A stretch of 43,269 nucleotides of DNA from Alphaproteobacteria bacterium (lineage in GTDB: Bacteria > Pseudomonadota > Alphaproteobacteria > UBA6615), in assembly GCA_028279245.1 (NCBI GenBank), contig JANQOE010000119.1:1-43269 (forward strand), read 5' to 3'. The translations under genes were made by a program, and so were the position numbers. This document shows, in pieces, positions 8,577-16,778 of this stretch; the first letter of the stretch is position 1; every line of letters starts with the position of its first letter. The notes below the pieces were generated by a model, which was not told the DNA's origin, did not search any database, and saw only the letters and a program-made list of their open reading frames with translations.

Positions 8577-9055
8577 GCCGCCTTGCTTGCCTGCCAGCTA
8601 TCGAGTTTGGCGCGGGCGCCGTTGGTCGACGGATTCATCTCCTCGTCGTGGCCGTCGAGCTTGGCGGTCAGCTCGATGACGTAGCCGTTCGGGTCACGGA
8701 AATAGATGGAATGGATGAAATGGTGGTCGGCGACACCGCGGGTTTCGATGCCGGCGGCCTTGCCCTTTTCCATCATCGGTTCCAGCACGGTCCGCTCGAC
8801 CTCCAGCGCGATGTGCAGGTCGTAGTCGTGCTGGTCGGTGAAAGTGAAAGGCTGATCGGGCACTTCGAAGAATGCCAGGTAGGAGCCGTTGTCCATTTCG
8901 TAGAAGGTATGGAGCGCCTTGGTTTCGCGGCCGGTCTTGCTCTCGGTGATCTCCAGGGTGCCGGCCAGCGGCAGGCCCAGGAAGTCTTCGTAGAATTTCC
9001 GGGTTTCTTCGGAATCCCGGCAGCGATAGGCGTTGTGGTGCAGGCCCTTGATCAT
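8573..9055 (-). CDS. VOC superfamily (glyoxalase/dioxygenase-fold) protein
   Basis: This 160-residue protein has a single vicinal-oxygen-chelate fold domain. Candidate metal ligands are His in MIKGLHHNAY at the start, His in DYDLHIALEV in the middle and Glu in DPNGYVIELT near residue 130. The last 25 residues form a polar tail. The fold serves extradiol dioxygenases, glyoxalases and resistance proteins; the LHHNAYRC start and FYEDFLGLPL are typical of uncharacterised ring-cleavage-like members. A good AAAAGGAGGC ribosome-binding region precedes the ATG at 9055. It is followed downstream by the convergent EamA gene, whose end it overlaps by 4 nt. Confidence 0.88.
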   Translation of the reverse strand: MIKGLHHNAYRCRDSEETRKFYEDFLGLPLAGTLEITESKTGRETKALHTFYEMDNGSYLAFFEVPDQPFTFTDQHDYDLHIALEVERTVLEPMMEKGKAAGIETRGVADHHFIHSIYFRDPNGYVIELTAKLDGHDEEMNPSTNGARAKLDSWQASKAA

Positions 9056-9104
9056 TGTTGCCTCCTTTTCAACCCGCGTGAATTAGTCCTGGCCGCACAT
9101 TCGG

Positions 9105-9395
9105 CTAGGCGGCTGCTGCATCCATGAATTTGGCCAGGGTCACGTCCAGCTCGGTCACCCCGCCGGCGTCGTGGGTGGCGAGGGTCACTTCGACCCGGTT
9201 GTAGACGTTGAACCATTCGGGGTGGTGGTTCATCTGCTCGGCCTTCAGCGCGACCCTTACCATGAAGGCCATGGCCTGGTTGAAATCGGGGAACTGGTAG
9301 GCGCGGACGATCGCATCCCGGCCTTCCGTCTCTTGCCAGTCCGGGAGGCCGGCCAGTGCATCCGTGCGCGCCGCGCCGGTGAGTCGATCTGCCAT
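9105..9395 (-). CDS. phhB: 4a-hydroxytetrahydrobiopterin dehydratase
   Basis: This 96-residue pterin-4a-carbinolamine dehydratase regenerates dihydropterin after aromatic amino-acid hydroxylation; related proteins also act in molybdopterin or other pterin metabolism. The family signature NHHPEWFNVYNRVEVTL followed by THDAGGVTELD contains the catalytic histidines. The start is the ATG at 9395, directly after an AGGAGG Shine-Dalgarno sequence; a longer open frame upstream would overlap the divergent peptidase gene and lacks homology. No phenylalanine hydroxylase gene is present in this window, so the physiological partner is not visible. The next gene downstream on this strand is the VOC gene, 49 nt away. 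Confidence 0.94.
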   Translation of the reverse strand: MADRLTGAARTDALAGLPDWQETEGRDAIVRAYQFPDFNQAMAFMVRVALKAEQMNHHPEWFNVYNRVEVTLATHDAGGVTELDVTLAKFMDAAAA

Positions 9396-9468
9396 TCCAA
9401 CCTCCTGTTTCGGCTCAATGGGTACCTGGATCTTGTTGCCTGGCGGATCAAGCCGGTAGTGTCCACGC

Positions 9469-9873
9469 ATGGATTTTGCGGGCCCGCCGACCCTGGCCGA
9501 TATCGAGCGCTTGGCCGCCGATGCGTTTGCGACAATCCCAGCCGTCCTGGCGGAACGGGTGGACGGGGTCGCCATTCGCGTGGTGGATTTTCCGGACGAG
9601 CAGACCATGCGGGACATGGGACTGGAGAGCGGCTTCGACCTGCTGGGCCTTTATCACGGCGTGAGCCTCGACCAGAAAAGCGTCAGCGCGACGCCGGAGG
9701 ACGTCGATCTGATATTCCTCTACCGGCGGCCGCTGCTGGATTACTGGTGCGAGACCGGGGAAGACCTGGTGCATCTGGTTCGCCATGTGCTCGTACATGA
9801 GATCGGTCATCACTTTGGACTATCAGACGAGGATATGGAGGCGCTGGAGGCAGAAGCCGCGGCGGAAGGATAA
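9469..9873 (+). CDS. Zincin-like metallopeptidase family protein (PF06262)
   Basis: This 134-residue protein carries the extended zinc motif HEIGHHFGLSD: His110, Glu111 and His114, with Asp120 as a likely third ligand in the HExxHxxGxxD arrangement. It belongs to the small minimal-zincin family annotated as metallopeptidase (PF06262), common in proteobacteria and actinobacteria. Proteolytic activity is generally inferred from the motif rather than shown. No signal peptide is seen, so it is presumably cytoplasmic. The gene begins at an ATG divergent from phhB (73 nt between starts) and is followed 3 nt after its stop by the hydroxylase gene, suggesting a two-gene operon. Confidence 0.9.
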   Translation: MDFAGPPTLADIERLAADAFATIPAVLAERVDGVAIRVVDFPDEQTMRDMGLESGFDLLGLYHGVSLDQKSVSATPEDVDLIFLYRRPLLDYWCETGEDLVHLVRHVLVHEIGHHFGLSDEDMEALEAEAAAEG

Positions 9874-9876
9874 GAG

Positions 9877-10554
9877 ATGCTGCTAAAGGACATCCCCGGG
9901 GTGCTGACCCGGGAACAAATCGCCAAGGCGCGTATGCTGATGAACAAGGCGCCTTATGTCGATGGCCGGGCGACCGGGGCCACTCTGGGCAAGGCGGTGA
10001 AACAAAACCAGCAGGTGCGGATGGGCGGCGAGGATGCCCAGGCGCTGCTGGACATGGTGCGCGACGCGCTGCTCGACCGGGAGGAGTTCACCGGGGCCGC
10101 GTTTCCGATGAAGATGCATCTGAACTTCAATCGCTATGCCGACGGCATGTTCTACGGCCGCCACAATGACGCGGCGATCGTCGGGCCGAGCATGGCAGAG
10201 GCGGTGCGCACCGACGTCTCTTTCACAGTGTTTCTCGCCGAGCCCGACGATTACGACGGCGGCGAGATGGTGATCTACACCGATCACGGCGAGGAAGAGG
10301 TCAAGCTGGCCGCTGGGGATGCGATCGTCTACGAGGGGTCGACGGTGCATGAGGTGCGGCCGGTAACCCGTGGGGCGCGGCTCGCCTGTTTCGGCTGGGC
10401 GCAGAGCTTCATTCGCGACCCGCGGCAGCGCGCGATGCTGGCGCGGTATCGGCACATGCGGATGGACATCATCCGCGACCATCCGGACTCGCCGCATCTC
10501 GACGAACTCGGCAACATCTACAACAACTTGATGCGGATGTGGTCGGCGACTTAA
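9877..10554 (+). CDS. Fe(II)/2-oxoglutarate-dependent PKHD-type hydroxylase
   Basis: This 225-residue prolyl-4-hydroxylase-like enzyme is related to E. coli YbiX and PiuC. The iron triad is visible as His96 and Asp98 in YGRHNDAA and His158 in STVHEVRPV; Arg168 in RGARLACFGW is placed to bind the 2-oxoglutarate carboxylate. Such proteins are often iron-regulated and linked to siderophore receptors, but no receptor gene or Fur box is apparent here. The ATG lies 3 nt after the metallopeptidase stop, with the shared GGAAGG-rich end of that gene acting as ribosome-binding site. The substrate is unknown. Confidence 0.92.
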   Translation: MLLKDIPGVLTREQIAKARMLMNKAPYVDGRATGATLGKAVKQNQQVRMGGEDAQALLDMVRDALLDREEFTGAAFPMKMHLNFNRYADGMFYGRHNDAAIVGPSMAEAVRTDVSFTVFLAEPDDYDGGEMVIYTDHGEEEVKLAAGDAIVYEGSTVHEVRPVTRGARLACFGWAQSFIRDPRQRAMLARYRHMRMDIIRDHPDSPHLDELGNIYNNLMRMWSAT

Positions 10555-10623
10555 TCGCGGCGACGGACCGGTTCGAAGCACTCAAGCTGCCTGCGTGCTA
10601 AGCTTGGCGCAAAGGGAGCGAAG

Positions 10624-12222
10624 ATGGAAAAATACGACTATATCGTTGTCGGCGCGGGGTCCTCGGGGTGTGTCCTGGCGAACCGCCTGTCGGCCGATCC
10701 ACACAATCGGGTGCTGTTGCTGGAGGCCGGCGGTCCGGACCGCAGCCCCTGGATCCATATTCCGATCGGCTATTACCGCACGATCTTCGATAAGCGCCTC
10801 GGCTGGGGATATGAGAGCGCGCCCAACCCCGGCCTTAAGGGACGGCGCATCCCCTATCCCCGGGGCAAGGTGCTGGGTGGCTGTAGTTCCATCAACGGGA
10901 TGGCCTGGGTGCGCGGGCAGGCGGCCGACTACGATCACTGGCGTCAGCTTGGCAACGATGGCTGGTCCTTCTCCGACGTGCTGCCGTATTTCAAGCGCAG
11001 CGAGGACTATGACAAGGGCGACAGCGCGCTGCGCGGCCGGGGCGGTCCGGTCAAGGTGTCGATTGTCCCCGACGCGCGCCCGATCTGCGATGCGTTTCTG
11101 ACGGCGGCGGAGGAGGCGGGGATTCCGCGCGCCGATGACTACAATGGCGCGGAGCAAGAAGGCGTCGCGCTGTTTCAGACATCCTCACGCGACGGGCGCC
11201 GTTGTTCCGCGGCGGTGGCCTATCTCAAGCCGGTGCGGTCACGGGTGAACCTGCACGTCGAAACCAATGCGCTGACAACGGCCATCAAGGTCGTCGACGG
11301 GCGCGCCGTTGAGGTCGCGTATGAAAAAGGCGGTGAGTCGCGCCGGGTTGGCGCGGCGCGGGAGATCATCCTCGCCGCGGGTGCGATCAACTCGCCGCAA
11401 ATCCTGCAGATCTCAGGGATCGGCGCGCCCGACATGTTGCGTGCCGCTGGTATCGAGACGGTCGTCGCGCTGCCCGGCGTGGGGGCAAACCTGCAGGATC
11501 ATCCGCAGATTCGGCTGGTGCACGAATTGCGCGAGCCGAGGTCCGTCAATGACGAGGTGCGATCGATCTTCGGCAAGGCGCGGACCTTCCTGCGCTATGT
11601 TCTGACGCGCAGCGGGCCGATGGCGCTCAGTGCCGGGCAGGTCACATTGTTTGCGCGGGCACTGCCGGAATCGGCCACCCCCGACATTCAGTTTCACTTC
11701 ATTCCGTTCAGTGCGGACGGTCCGGGGAAGAGCCTGCACTCCTATTCGGGCGTTACTTCTTCCGTGTGTTGTCTCCGGCCTCAGAGTCGTGGCCGGGTCG
11801 AGATTACCTCGGCGGATCCGCGGCAGGCGCCGGCCATTCGTCTCAACTTTCTGGGCGAGGCCGCCGACCAGCGCGTCATGGTTGAGGGTTTCAAGGTGGC
11901 GCGCCGGATTGCCGAGACGTCTGCCTTTGCCTCGCAGGTCGTGGCCGAACGGATCCCCGGGCCGGAGGTGCGGTCGGACGACGAGATCCTCGATTATGTG
12001 CAGGCGACGGCCTCGACGATCTTCCACCCCGTTGGGACCTGCCGCATGGGTCCGGATGAGAAAGCGGTGGTCGATCCGCAGTTGCGGGTCCGCGGGGTGG
12101 CCGGGCTGCGGGTGGCGGATTGCAGCATCATGCCGACGCTGGTTTCGGGTAACACCAATGCGCCGGCGATCATGATCGGCGAGAAAGCGGCAGATATGAT
12201 CCTGGAGGATGCGGCGGCCTGA
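10624..12222 (+). CDS. GMC-family FAD-dependent oxidoreductase (choline dehydrogenase-like)
   Basis: This 532-residue flavoprotein oxidises an alcohol group. The FAD dinucleotide motif VVGAGSSGCVLANRLS is at residues 8-23, the acidic ribose-binding end LLLEAGGPD follows, and the GMC signature GKVLGGCSSINGMAWVRG lies near residues 80-97. The catalytic pair is His468 in FHPVGTCRMGP and Asn512 in GNTNAPAIMIGE, matching the His/Asn pair of choline oxidase and dehydrogenase. No signal peptide is present, so it is cytoplasmic or membrane-associated. An AGGGAGCGAAG ribosome-binding region precedes the ATG. No betaine aldehyde dehydrogenase or BetI is adjacent, so choline is not a safe substrate call; generic alcohol dehydrogenase is better. 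Confidence 0.93.
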   Translation: MEKYDYIVVGAGSSGCVLANRLSADPHNRVLLLEAGGPDRSPWIHIPIGYYRTIFDKRLGWGYESAPNPGLKGRRIPYPRGKVLGGCSSINGMAWVRGQAADYDHWRQLGNDGWSFSDVLPYFKRSEDYDKGDSALRGRGGPVKVSIVPDARPICDAFLTAAEEAGIPRADDYNGAEQEGVALFQTSSRDGRRCSAAVAYLKPVRSRVNLHVETNALTTAIKVVDGRAVEVAYEKGGESRRVGAAREIILAAGAINSPQILQISGIGAPDMLRAAGIETVVALPGVGANLQDHPQIRLVHELREPRSVNDEVRSIFGKARTFLRYVLTRSGPMALSAGQVTLFARALPESATPDIQFHFIPFSADGPGKSLHSYSGVTSSVCCLRPQSRGRVEITSADPRQAPAIRLNFLGEAADQRVMVEGFKVARRIAETSAFASQVVAERIPGPEVRSDDEILDYVQATASTIFHPVGTCRMGPDEKAVVDPQLRVRGVAGLRVADCSIMPTLVSGNTNAPAIMIGEKAADMILEDAAA

Positions 12223-12242
12223 ACGATTCGCGGTGGTGCCAA

Positions 12243-12270
12243 GCCTCCTGACAGAAGGCTGTCAGGAGGC
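12243..12270 (+). terminator. Strong hairpin after the GMC oxidoreductase gene
   Basis: A perfect 12-bp stem, GCCTCCTGACAG with CTGTCAGGAGGC, closes a 4-nt AAGG loop 20 nt downstream of the GMC stop. There is no T-run after it, so it may be a Rho-assisted terminator or an mRNA 3'-end stabiliser rather than a classical intrinsic terminator. It separates the GMC gene from the VOC/WYL pair. Confidence 0.55.
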
Positions 12271-12315
12271 CTCTGCCAGGATCGCCGGGTTGAAACCCTC
12301 AAGGAGAGTGCCGCC

Positions 12316-12690
12316 ATGAGCTTCAAACCCGAACATTTCACCGTCTGGGCCGAAATCCCGGTGACCGATCTCGACAAGTCCATCGCCTTCTACAACAAGG
12401 TGTTCAACCTCGCGATGGAGAAGGATGTGAGTGGGCCGAACCCGATGGCGATGTTCCCAACCGCCGACGGGAAGGGCATCGCCGGCCACCTGTATCCGGG
12501 CAAGCCAGCACCGGAAGGCAGCGGGCCGACCGTGCATTTCGCCGTTCCGGATAAGCTGGAGACGACGATGGCACGGGTGAAGGACGCGGGCGGCCATGTG
12601 TTGTCGGAGCCGATCGCCATTCCGGTGGGCCGGTTCGCCTATTGTCTCGATCCCGACGGTAACTCGATCGGGCTGTTTGCCTACAACTAG
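12316..12690 (+). CDS. VOC family protein (glyoxalase/bleomycin-resistance-like)
   Basis: This 124-residue protein has a single VOC domain starting FTVWAEIPVTDLDKSIAFYNKVF and ending DPDGNSIGLFAYN, the common beta-alpha-beta-beta-beta pattern. The predicted metal-ligand positions are incomplete compared with glyoxalase I, as in many VOC proteins of PhnB or binding-protein type. An AAGGAGAG ribosome-binding site precedes the ATG at 12316. The WYL-domain regulator begins 9 nt after its stop. This VOC-WYL pairing is seen in other proteobacteria, and the regulator may control it. The biochemical role is unknown. Confidence 0.9.
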   Translation: MSFKPEHFTVWAEIPVTDLDKSIAFYNKVFNLAMEKDVSGPNPMAMFPTADGKGIAGHLYPGKPAPEGSGPTVHFAVPDKLETTMARVKDAGGHVLSEPIAIPVGRFAYCLDPDGNSIGLFAYN

Positions 12691-12699
12691 GACCGCGCC

Positions 12700-13407
12700 A
12701 TGCGACGTGCCGACCGCCTGTTCCAGATTGTGCAGTATTTGCGCGGCGGTCGGCTCGTCACGGCGATGAAACTTGCCGAATGGCTCGAGGTCTCCGAACG
12801 GACGATCTATCGCGATATCGCCGATCTGCAATCCACTGGCGTGCCGATCGATGGCGAAGCCGGCGTCGGCTACTTGATGCGCGATGGATACGATCTGCCG
12901 CCCCTCATGTTCAGTCGAGATGAAATTGTCGCGCTGGTGGCTGGCGCGCGGATGATCCGTGCCTGGGGCGGAGCAGCTATGGCGCGGGCGGCGGAAGAAG
13001 CGCTGGTGAAGATCGAGGCGGTGTTGCCGGACGCGGAGCGGGCACGCGCCGATCAGGTGCAGATTCACGCCATTGCCAACGAGATGACGCCTGAGGTGCG
13101 GGACCGGATCGATGCCATCGAACGGGCGGTGGAACAGCGGCAGCGGCTGACACTCGCCTATCTCGATGCCGAGGGCCGGCCGACCGAGCGGGCGGTGCGG
13201 CCGCTCGGACTCTGGTTTTGGGGCAAGGTCTGGACGCTGGTCGCCTGGTGCGAGCTGCGGGACGATTTCCGCATGTTCCGGTTGGATCGGATCGCCGGCA
13301 TGACCGGAAACGGCGACAGGTTTCGGCTGGAGTCCGGCAAGACACTCACCGACTTCTATCGGCTGATGGAGGCGCGGCACCTTGGCCGGGACGGTTGCGC
13401 GCATTAG
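12700..13407 (+). CDS. YafY-type WYL-domain transcriptional regulator
   Basis: This 235-residue regulator has an N-terminal DeoR/HTH_11 winged helix (residues about 3-60, MKLAEWLEVSERTIYRDIADL) and a WYL ligand-sensing domain (about 130-215, with WFWGKVWTLVAWCELRDDFRMFRLDRI). WYL proteins respond to ligands, often nucleic acids or small molecules, and control stress, DNA-damage or metabolic genes. It sits 9 nt downstream of the VOC gene, suggesting cotranscription and feedback on that gene. Its 3' end overlaps an open extension of the DUF427 frame, but the likely DUF427 start lies 37 nt downstream of the stop. Confidence 0.92.
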   Translation: MRRADRLFQIVQYLRGGRLVTAMKLAEWLEVSERTIYRDIADLQSTGVPIDGEAGVGYLMRDGYDLPPLMFSRDEIVALVAGARMIRAWGGAAMARAAEEALVKIEAVLPDAERARADQVQIHAIANEMTPEVRDRIDAIERAVEQRQRLTLAYLDAEGRPTERAVRPLGLWFWGKVWTLVAWCELRDDFRMFRLDRIAGMTGNGDRFRLESGKTLTDFYRLMEARHLGRDGCAH

Positions 13408-13444
13408 TGGGCGTGCCGGGCTGTTCGCGATAATGAAGAGACGG

Positions 13445-13867
13445 ATGGCCGAACAAGCTGACGTGACCCTCGCCACTGCGACCATTCACAATCCGGCTGA
13501 GATCCGCCATTTCATGCGGTTGAAGCCGGTCGGTCGGCGGGTACGGATTCTGCGCGACGGCGCTGTGTTGGCGGAGTCGACCGGGGCTGTCCGGCTGCTC
13601 GAAGTCGGCCGCGACGTGTACGATCCGGTCATCTATGTGCCGCGCGCCGATGTCCGTGCAAGTCTTGGCCCGAACGATACCTCCACACATTGTCCGCTGA
13701 AGGGCGATGCCGCGTATTTCGACCTGTTGGATGAGACGGGCACGGTCGCTCAGCCGAAAATCGCCTGGACCTACCCGCAGCCGTTTGACTTCGCAACTGA
13801 ACTCAATGGGCTGGTCGCCTTCTACGCCGACCAGGTGACAATCGAAGAGTCGCCGATCCAGAACTAG
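13445..13867 (+). CDS. DUF427 domain-containing protein
   Basis: This protein of about 140 residues consists of one DUF427 domain, with the conserved stretch GAVRLLEVGRDVYDPVIYVP and then HCPLKGDAAYFDL; both the YxPxxDV and CPxKGxAxYF patterns are family hallmarks. The function of the family is not known. The ATG at 13445 is chosen because GAAGAG lies about 6 nt upstream; an ATG at 13433 is possible but lacks a ribosome-binding site, and starts further upstream would overlap the WYL gene. It ends 10 nt before the convergent VOC gene, with no obvious terminator between. Confidence 0.88.
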   Translation: MAEQADVTLATATIHNPAEIRHFMRLKPVGRRVRILRDGAVLAESTGAVRLLEVGRDVYDPVIYVPRADVRASLGPNDTSTHCPLKGDAAYFDLLDETGTVAQPKIAWTYPQPFDFATELNGLVAFYADQVTIEESPIQN

Positions 13868-13877
13868 GTTCGTGGCG

Positions 13878-14297
13878 CTAACCGGTCGGCGGCGGGCCTT
13901 CCGGGGCGCCCAAACAAATGATGTGGCCGTCGGGGTCGCGCAGATACAGTTCCTTCATGCCGTACCAGGCTAGCTCCGGACCCTTGACGATTTGCCCGGA
14001 CACAACACGCTCGGCCACGGTATCGGGATGGAGGCCGCGAAAGTAGACCGTGCCGCCGGCGGTCGGCCGTTGGCCGGGACTGAAGCTCGGCACGTCCGCG
14101 GCCAAGCTTTCAACGGTCTGCAGCATGAGCTGGTCGCCGTCCCATTCGAGCGTCGCGAACACGGCGCCGCTGCCGTCGCTGTCCGCCAGGACTTCGCGGC
14201 TTGGGGAAATGGCCATGGTCAGCTTCATCCCCAGCACGTCGCGGTAGAAGGCAACCGACCGCTGCATGTCGGTGACCATAAGGTTTGGCACGATCAT
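13878..14297 (-). CDS. VOC family protein
   Basis: This 139-residue protein is a single VOC-fold domain opening with MIVPNLMVTDMQRSVAFYRD and closing with YLRDPDGHIICLGAPEGP. It is likely cytoplasmic. It is one of four VOC proteins in this window and is not closely similar to the others beyond the fold. A GAGGAGTCCACC ribosome-binding region precedes the ATG at 14297. The gene stands alone: the upstream neighbour on the same strand, the glycosylase gene, ends 128 nt away. Substrate or ligand is not predictable. Confidence 0.88.
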   Translation of the reverse strand: MIVPNLMVTDMQRSVAFYRDVLGMKLTMAISPSREVLADSDGSGAVFATLEWDGDQLMLQTVESLAADVPSFSPGQRPTAGGTVYFRGLHPDTVAERVVSGQIVKGPELAWYGMKELYLRDPDGHIICLGAPEGPPPTG

Positions 14298-14425
14298 GGT
14301 GGACTCCTCGCCAATGTGGCCCTCGCGGGCCGAATCATTCCACCATCATCCCGACGGAAGCAAAGACATATTGCAGGTTCATGAAACGATACTGACAGTG
14401 GCTGAACGGGCTTTGGTGTACCCTG

Positions 14426-15007
14426 CTACAGGAGTTCGTGGGTCCTGCTTCTGAGCACCGGTAGCAACTCCTTCTCGAACCACGGGTTGCGCTTTTGCCA
14501 GCCGGTGGTGCGCCAACTCGGGTGGGGCGTCGGCAGGAAGTCGGGCAGGTAGTCGCGCCAGGCCTTGACAGTGTCGGTTAGGGTCTTCCTACGGGTCTTG
14601 CCGAGGTAGTGACGTTGTCCGTATTGGCCGGCGAGGATGGTCAGTTCGATGTTCGGCAGCAGGGCGCGCAGGGGTTCGTGCCATTCGGGCGCGCATTCCG
14701 GGCGCGGCGGGTTGTCGCCGCCGCTTTTTGCTTGCCCGGGGTAGCAGAATCCCATGGGCACGATGGCAATGCGCGTCTCGTCGTAGAAAGTGTCGCGGTC
14801 CAAATCCAGCCAGCCGCGCAGGCGGTCGCCCGAGGGGTCGTTCCAGGGAATGCCGCTTGCGTGGACGCGGGTGCCAGGCGCCTGACCGACGATGCAGATG
14901 CGGGCGCTGCGTTGGGCGCGCACCACCGGGCGTGGGCCAAGCGGCAAATGGGCCTCGCAAATGCGGCAAGCCCGGATCTCGCGCAGCAGCTTGTCGAGCC
15001 TAGCCAC
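14426..15007 (-). CDS. Uracil-DNA glycosylase superfamily protein (Fe-S type)
   Basis: This 193-residue protein belongs to the family 4/5-like glycosylases (COG1573) that excise uracil or damaged bases. Motif A is GQAPGTR (residues 41-47) and motif B HPSWRTTG (162-169). Four cysteines, Cys14 and Cys17 (CRIC) plus Cys88 and Cys105, are placed to hold the 4Fe-4S cluster. The start is a GTG at 15007 that overlaps the stop of the Sir2 gene within GTGGCTAG; an ATG far upstream would lie inside the Sir2 gene and adds non-homologous sequence. Translational coupling to the sirtuin is likely. Motif A differs from the canonical GEAPG/GQDPY forms, so uracil specificity is not certain. Confidence 0.87.
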   Translation of the reverse strand: MARLDKLLREIRACRICEAHLPLGPRPVVRAQRSARICIVGQAPGTRVHASGIPWNDPSGDRLRGWLDLDRDTFYDETRIAIVPMGFCYPGQAKSGGDNPPRPECAPEWHEPLRALLPNIELTILAGQYGQRHYLGKTRRKTLTDTVKAWRDYLPDFLPTPHPSWRTTGWQKRNPWFEKELLPVLRSRTHELL

Positions 15008-15696
15008 GCAGTTGTTCCGCGACGAAGGCGGGGACCGTTTCGGTCGCCGCGCCGTAGCGGGCCTCGTCGAACAGGGTCGCGCCCTCCGAAGGCTCGAGGT
15101 TGAGTTCGACGGTGCGTGCCCCCGCATATTTGGCTTGGCTGACGAAACCGGCGGCGGGATACACATTGCCGGAGGTGCCGATGGACACAAACAGCGCGCA
15201 GTCGGCGAGGGCCGTTTCTATGCGATCCATGTGATAGGGCATTTCGCCGAACCAGACGACGTCGGGCCGCAGCCCGCCCGTTTTGCCGCAGCTGGCGCAA
15301 ACCAGGTCCATTGATAGTTCGTCGGGTGCTGGCGCGGTCGCACCGCAAGCGCTGCAGAGTTGTTTCGACAGCTCCCCATGCATGTGGATGATGTTGCGGC
15401 TGCCTGCGCGTTCGTGCAGATCATCGATGTTTTGGGTGACGACCAAGACGTCGCGCTTTTGTTCCAACTCGGCGAGAGCGCGATGCGCGGCGTTCGGTTC
15501 GATCTGCGCGTCGCGAAGCTGTTCGCGCCGCGCATTGTAGAAGGCATGGACCCGGTCGGGGTCTCGGGCGAACGCCTCGGGGGGTGGCGACGTCCTCGAT
15601 CCGCATCTTGGCCCAGATGCCGTCGGCATCGCGGAAGGTGGCCAGTCCGGACTCCTTGGAAATACCGGCGCCGGTCAGGATAACGATTTGGTTCAA
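15000..15696 (-). pseudogene. cobB: Sir2-family NAD-dependent protein deacylase (CobB-like), frameshifted
   Basis: The enzyme would remove acyl groups from lysines using NAD. A TTG at 15696, overlapping the upstream stop as TTGA, starts NQIVILTGAGISKESGLATF and reads to EDVATP; the rest (EAFARDPDRVHAFYNARR onward) continues in another frame. The break coincides with a run of six Cs on the minus strand (G6 at 15579-15584). With five Cs the protein would be a normal 231 residues. Other motifs are intact: TQNIDDLHERAG, the catalytic His in MHGELSK, zinc cysteines CSAC and CASC, and GTSGNVYPAAGF. It is either a sequencing or assembly indel, a recent mutation, or a slippage site. The downstream piece alone (15000-15629) would lack the NAD-binding GAGIS motif. 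Confidence 0.85.
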
Positions 15697-16772
15697 CGGG
15701 CGAAGCGTACGCAGTTGACCGGGGGCAGGCGGGCCGGCAATGCATGCCAATGGTCGCCGCCGTCGTCGGACGTCCACAGTCCGCCGGTGGTCGAGCCGAA
15801 CACCAGCCGCTCGCCGGCCGCGTCGACATCCAGCCCATGCCGGTACACGAGGTCGTAGGAGGGCTGCTCTGGCAGTCCCGCCGACAAGACCTCGAACGTC
15901 GCACCGCCGTCGCGCGTGCGGCTGACGACGAGTTTGGCGTCAACCGGAACGCGGCATTCGTCCTTAACGGCTGGCACGAACCAGGCAGTTTCCGGGTCAT
16001 GGGGATGGGCTGCAACGGCGAAGCCGAAGCGGGAGGGCTGCAGTGTCTCGAGCTCCCGCCAATGCCGCCCCTGGTCGGTGCTGCGGTAGGCGGTGTCATG
16101 GTGTTGGCACCACTTGACATCCGGCACCTCCGCGCATTGGACGACGCGGTGGGGGTCCTGGATGTGTTGGATGCCGGCCCGCTCCGGCGGCGCATAAGAG
16201 GCGGTCATGCCATCGGCCCTGACCTCCCAGGTCTCCCCGGCGTCCGCGCTGTGCCAGTTGCCGGCGCAGGAGACCGCGACGGTCAGATCCGCTGGGTTTC
16301 GCGGATGCACACAGATTGAGTGGATACCGGGTTGATCGTAGCCGCCGCCGAACCACTCCGCGCGCGTCGGGTCGTCCCACAGCGGCCGGACCAGCGCCCA
16401 GTTCGCCCCGCTGTCGTCGGAGCGGAACAGGCCGCCGGGGACGGTGCCGGCCCATAACCGGCCGGGCACGCCCCCGTCCTCAATGGTCCAGACGAGTTGG
16501 GTCGACCACGGATTCTTGTCGTCGGTGTCGGCTGGCTTCTCCGGGTACTGCGGTGCCGGCTGTTCCCCCCAATTGCGGGCGCCCGGGTCGCCGCGCCACA
16601 TCTTGCAGCCGAAATGGCCAAGATCCAGGGCGGCGTGCAGGTGGCCGTTTGCTTCGGCGATAGCGCTGACCGGATCGCCGAGAAAATGCGTGTGCGCAAT
16701 CTCCCAGCCGCCGGCCTGTCGTTCCAACAGAAACAGGCCCTTGTGGGTGCCGACATAGATGCGATCTGTCAT
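15693..16772 (-). CDS. BNR/sialidase-like beta-propeller protein
   Basis: This 359-residue protein is built from BNR/Asp-box-type repeats, visible as GLFRSDDSGANW, WHSADAGETWEV, AYRSTDQGRHWREL, SRTRDGGATFEVL and LWTSDDGGDHWHAL spaced through the chain, so a beta-propeller is expected. It is often annotated exo-alpha-sialidase or glycosyl hydrolase, but the sialidase catalytic arginines and tyrosine cannot be recognised and there is no signal peptide, so an intracellular binding or scaffold role is as likely. It lies 6 nt downstream of the MoaD-like gene, and its stop overlaps the TTG start of the Sir2 gene. Pairing of such propellers with a MoaD/ThiS-like gene recurs in bacteria. Function unknown. 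Confidence 0.85.
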   Translation of the reverse strand: MTDRIYVGTHKGLFLLERQAGGWEIAHTHFLGDPVSAIAEANGHLHAALDLGHFGCKMWRGDPGARNWGEQPAPQYPEKPADTDDKNPWSTQLVWTIEDGGVPGRLWAGTVPGGLFRSDDSGANWALVRPLWDDPTRAEWFGGGYDQPGIHSICVHPRNPADLTVAVSCAGNWHSADAGETWEVRADGMTASYAPPERAGIQHIQDPHRVVQCAEVPDVKWCQHHDTAYRSTDQGRHWRELETLQPSRFGFAVAAHPHDPETAWFVPAVKDECRVPVDAKLVVSRTRDGGATFEVLSAGLPEQPSYDLVYRHGLDVDAAGERLVFGSTTGGLWTSDDGGDHWHALPARLPPVNCVRFAR

Positions 16773-16778
16773 GCCTTC

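Noticed and set aside
10624..12222. Calling the GMC enzyme choline dehydrogenase BetA
   Set aside because: Catalytic residues fit the whole GMC family, and neither a betaine-aldehyde dehydrogenase, BetI nor a choline transporter is adjacent.
12262..13485. Minus-strand open frame of 407 codons opposite the VOC/WYL genes
   Set aside because: Both opposing genes carry recognisable domains; this frame has none.
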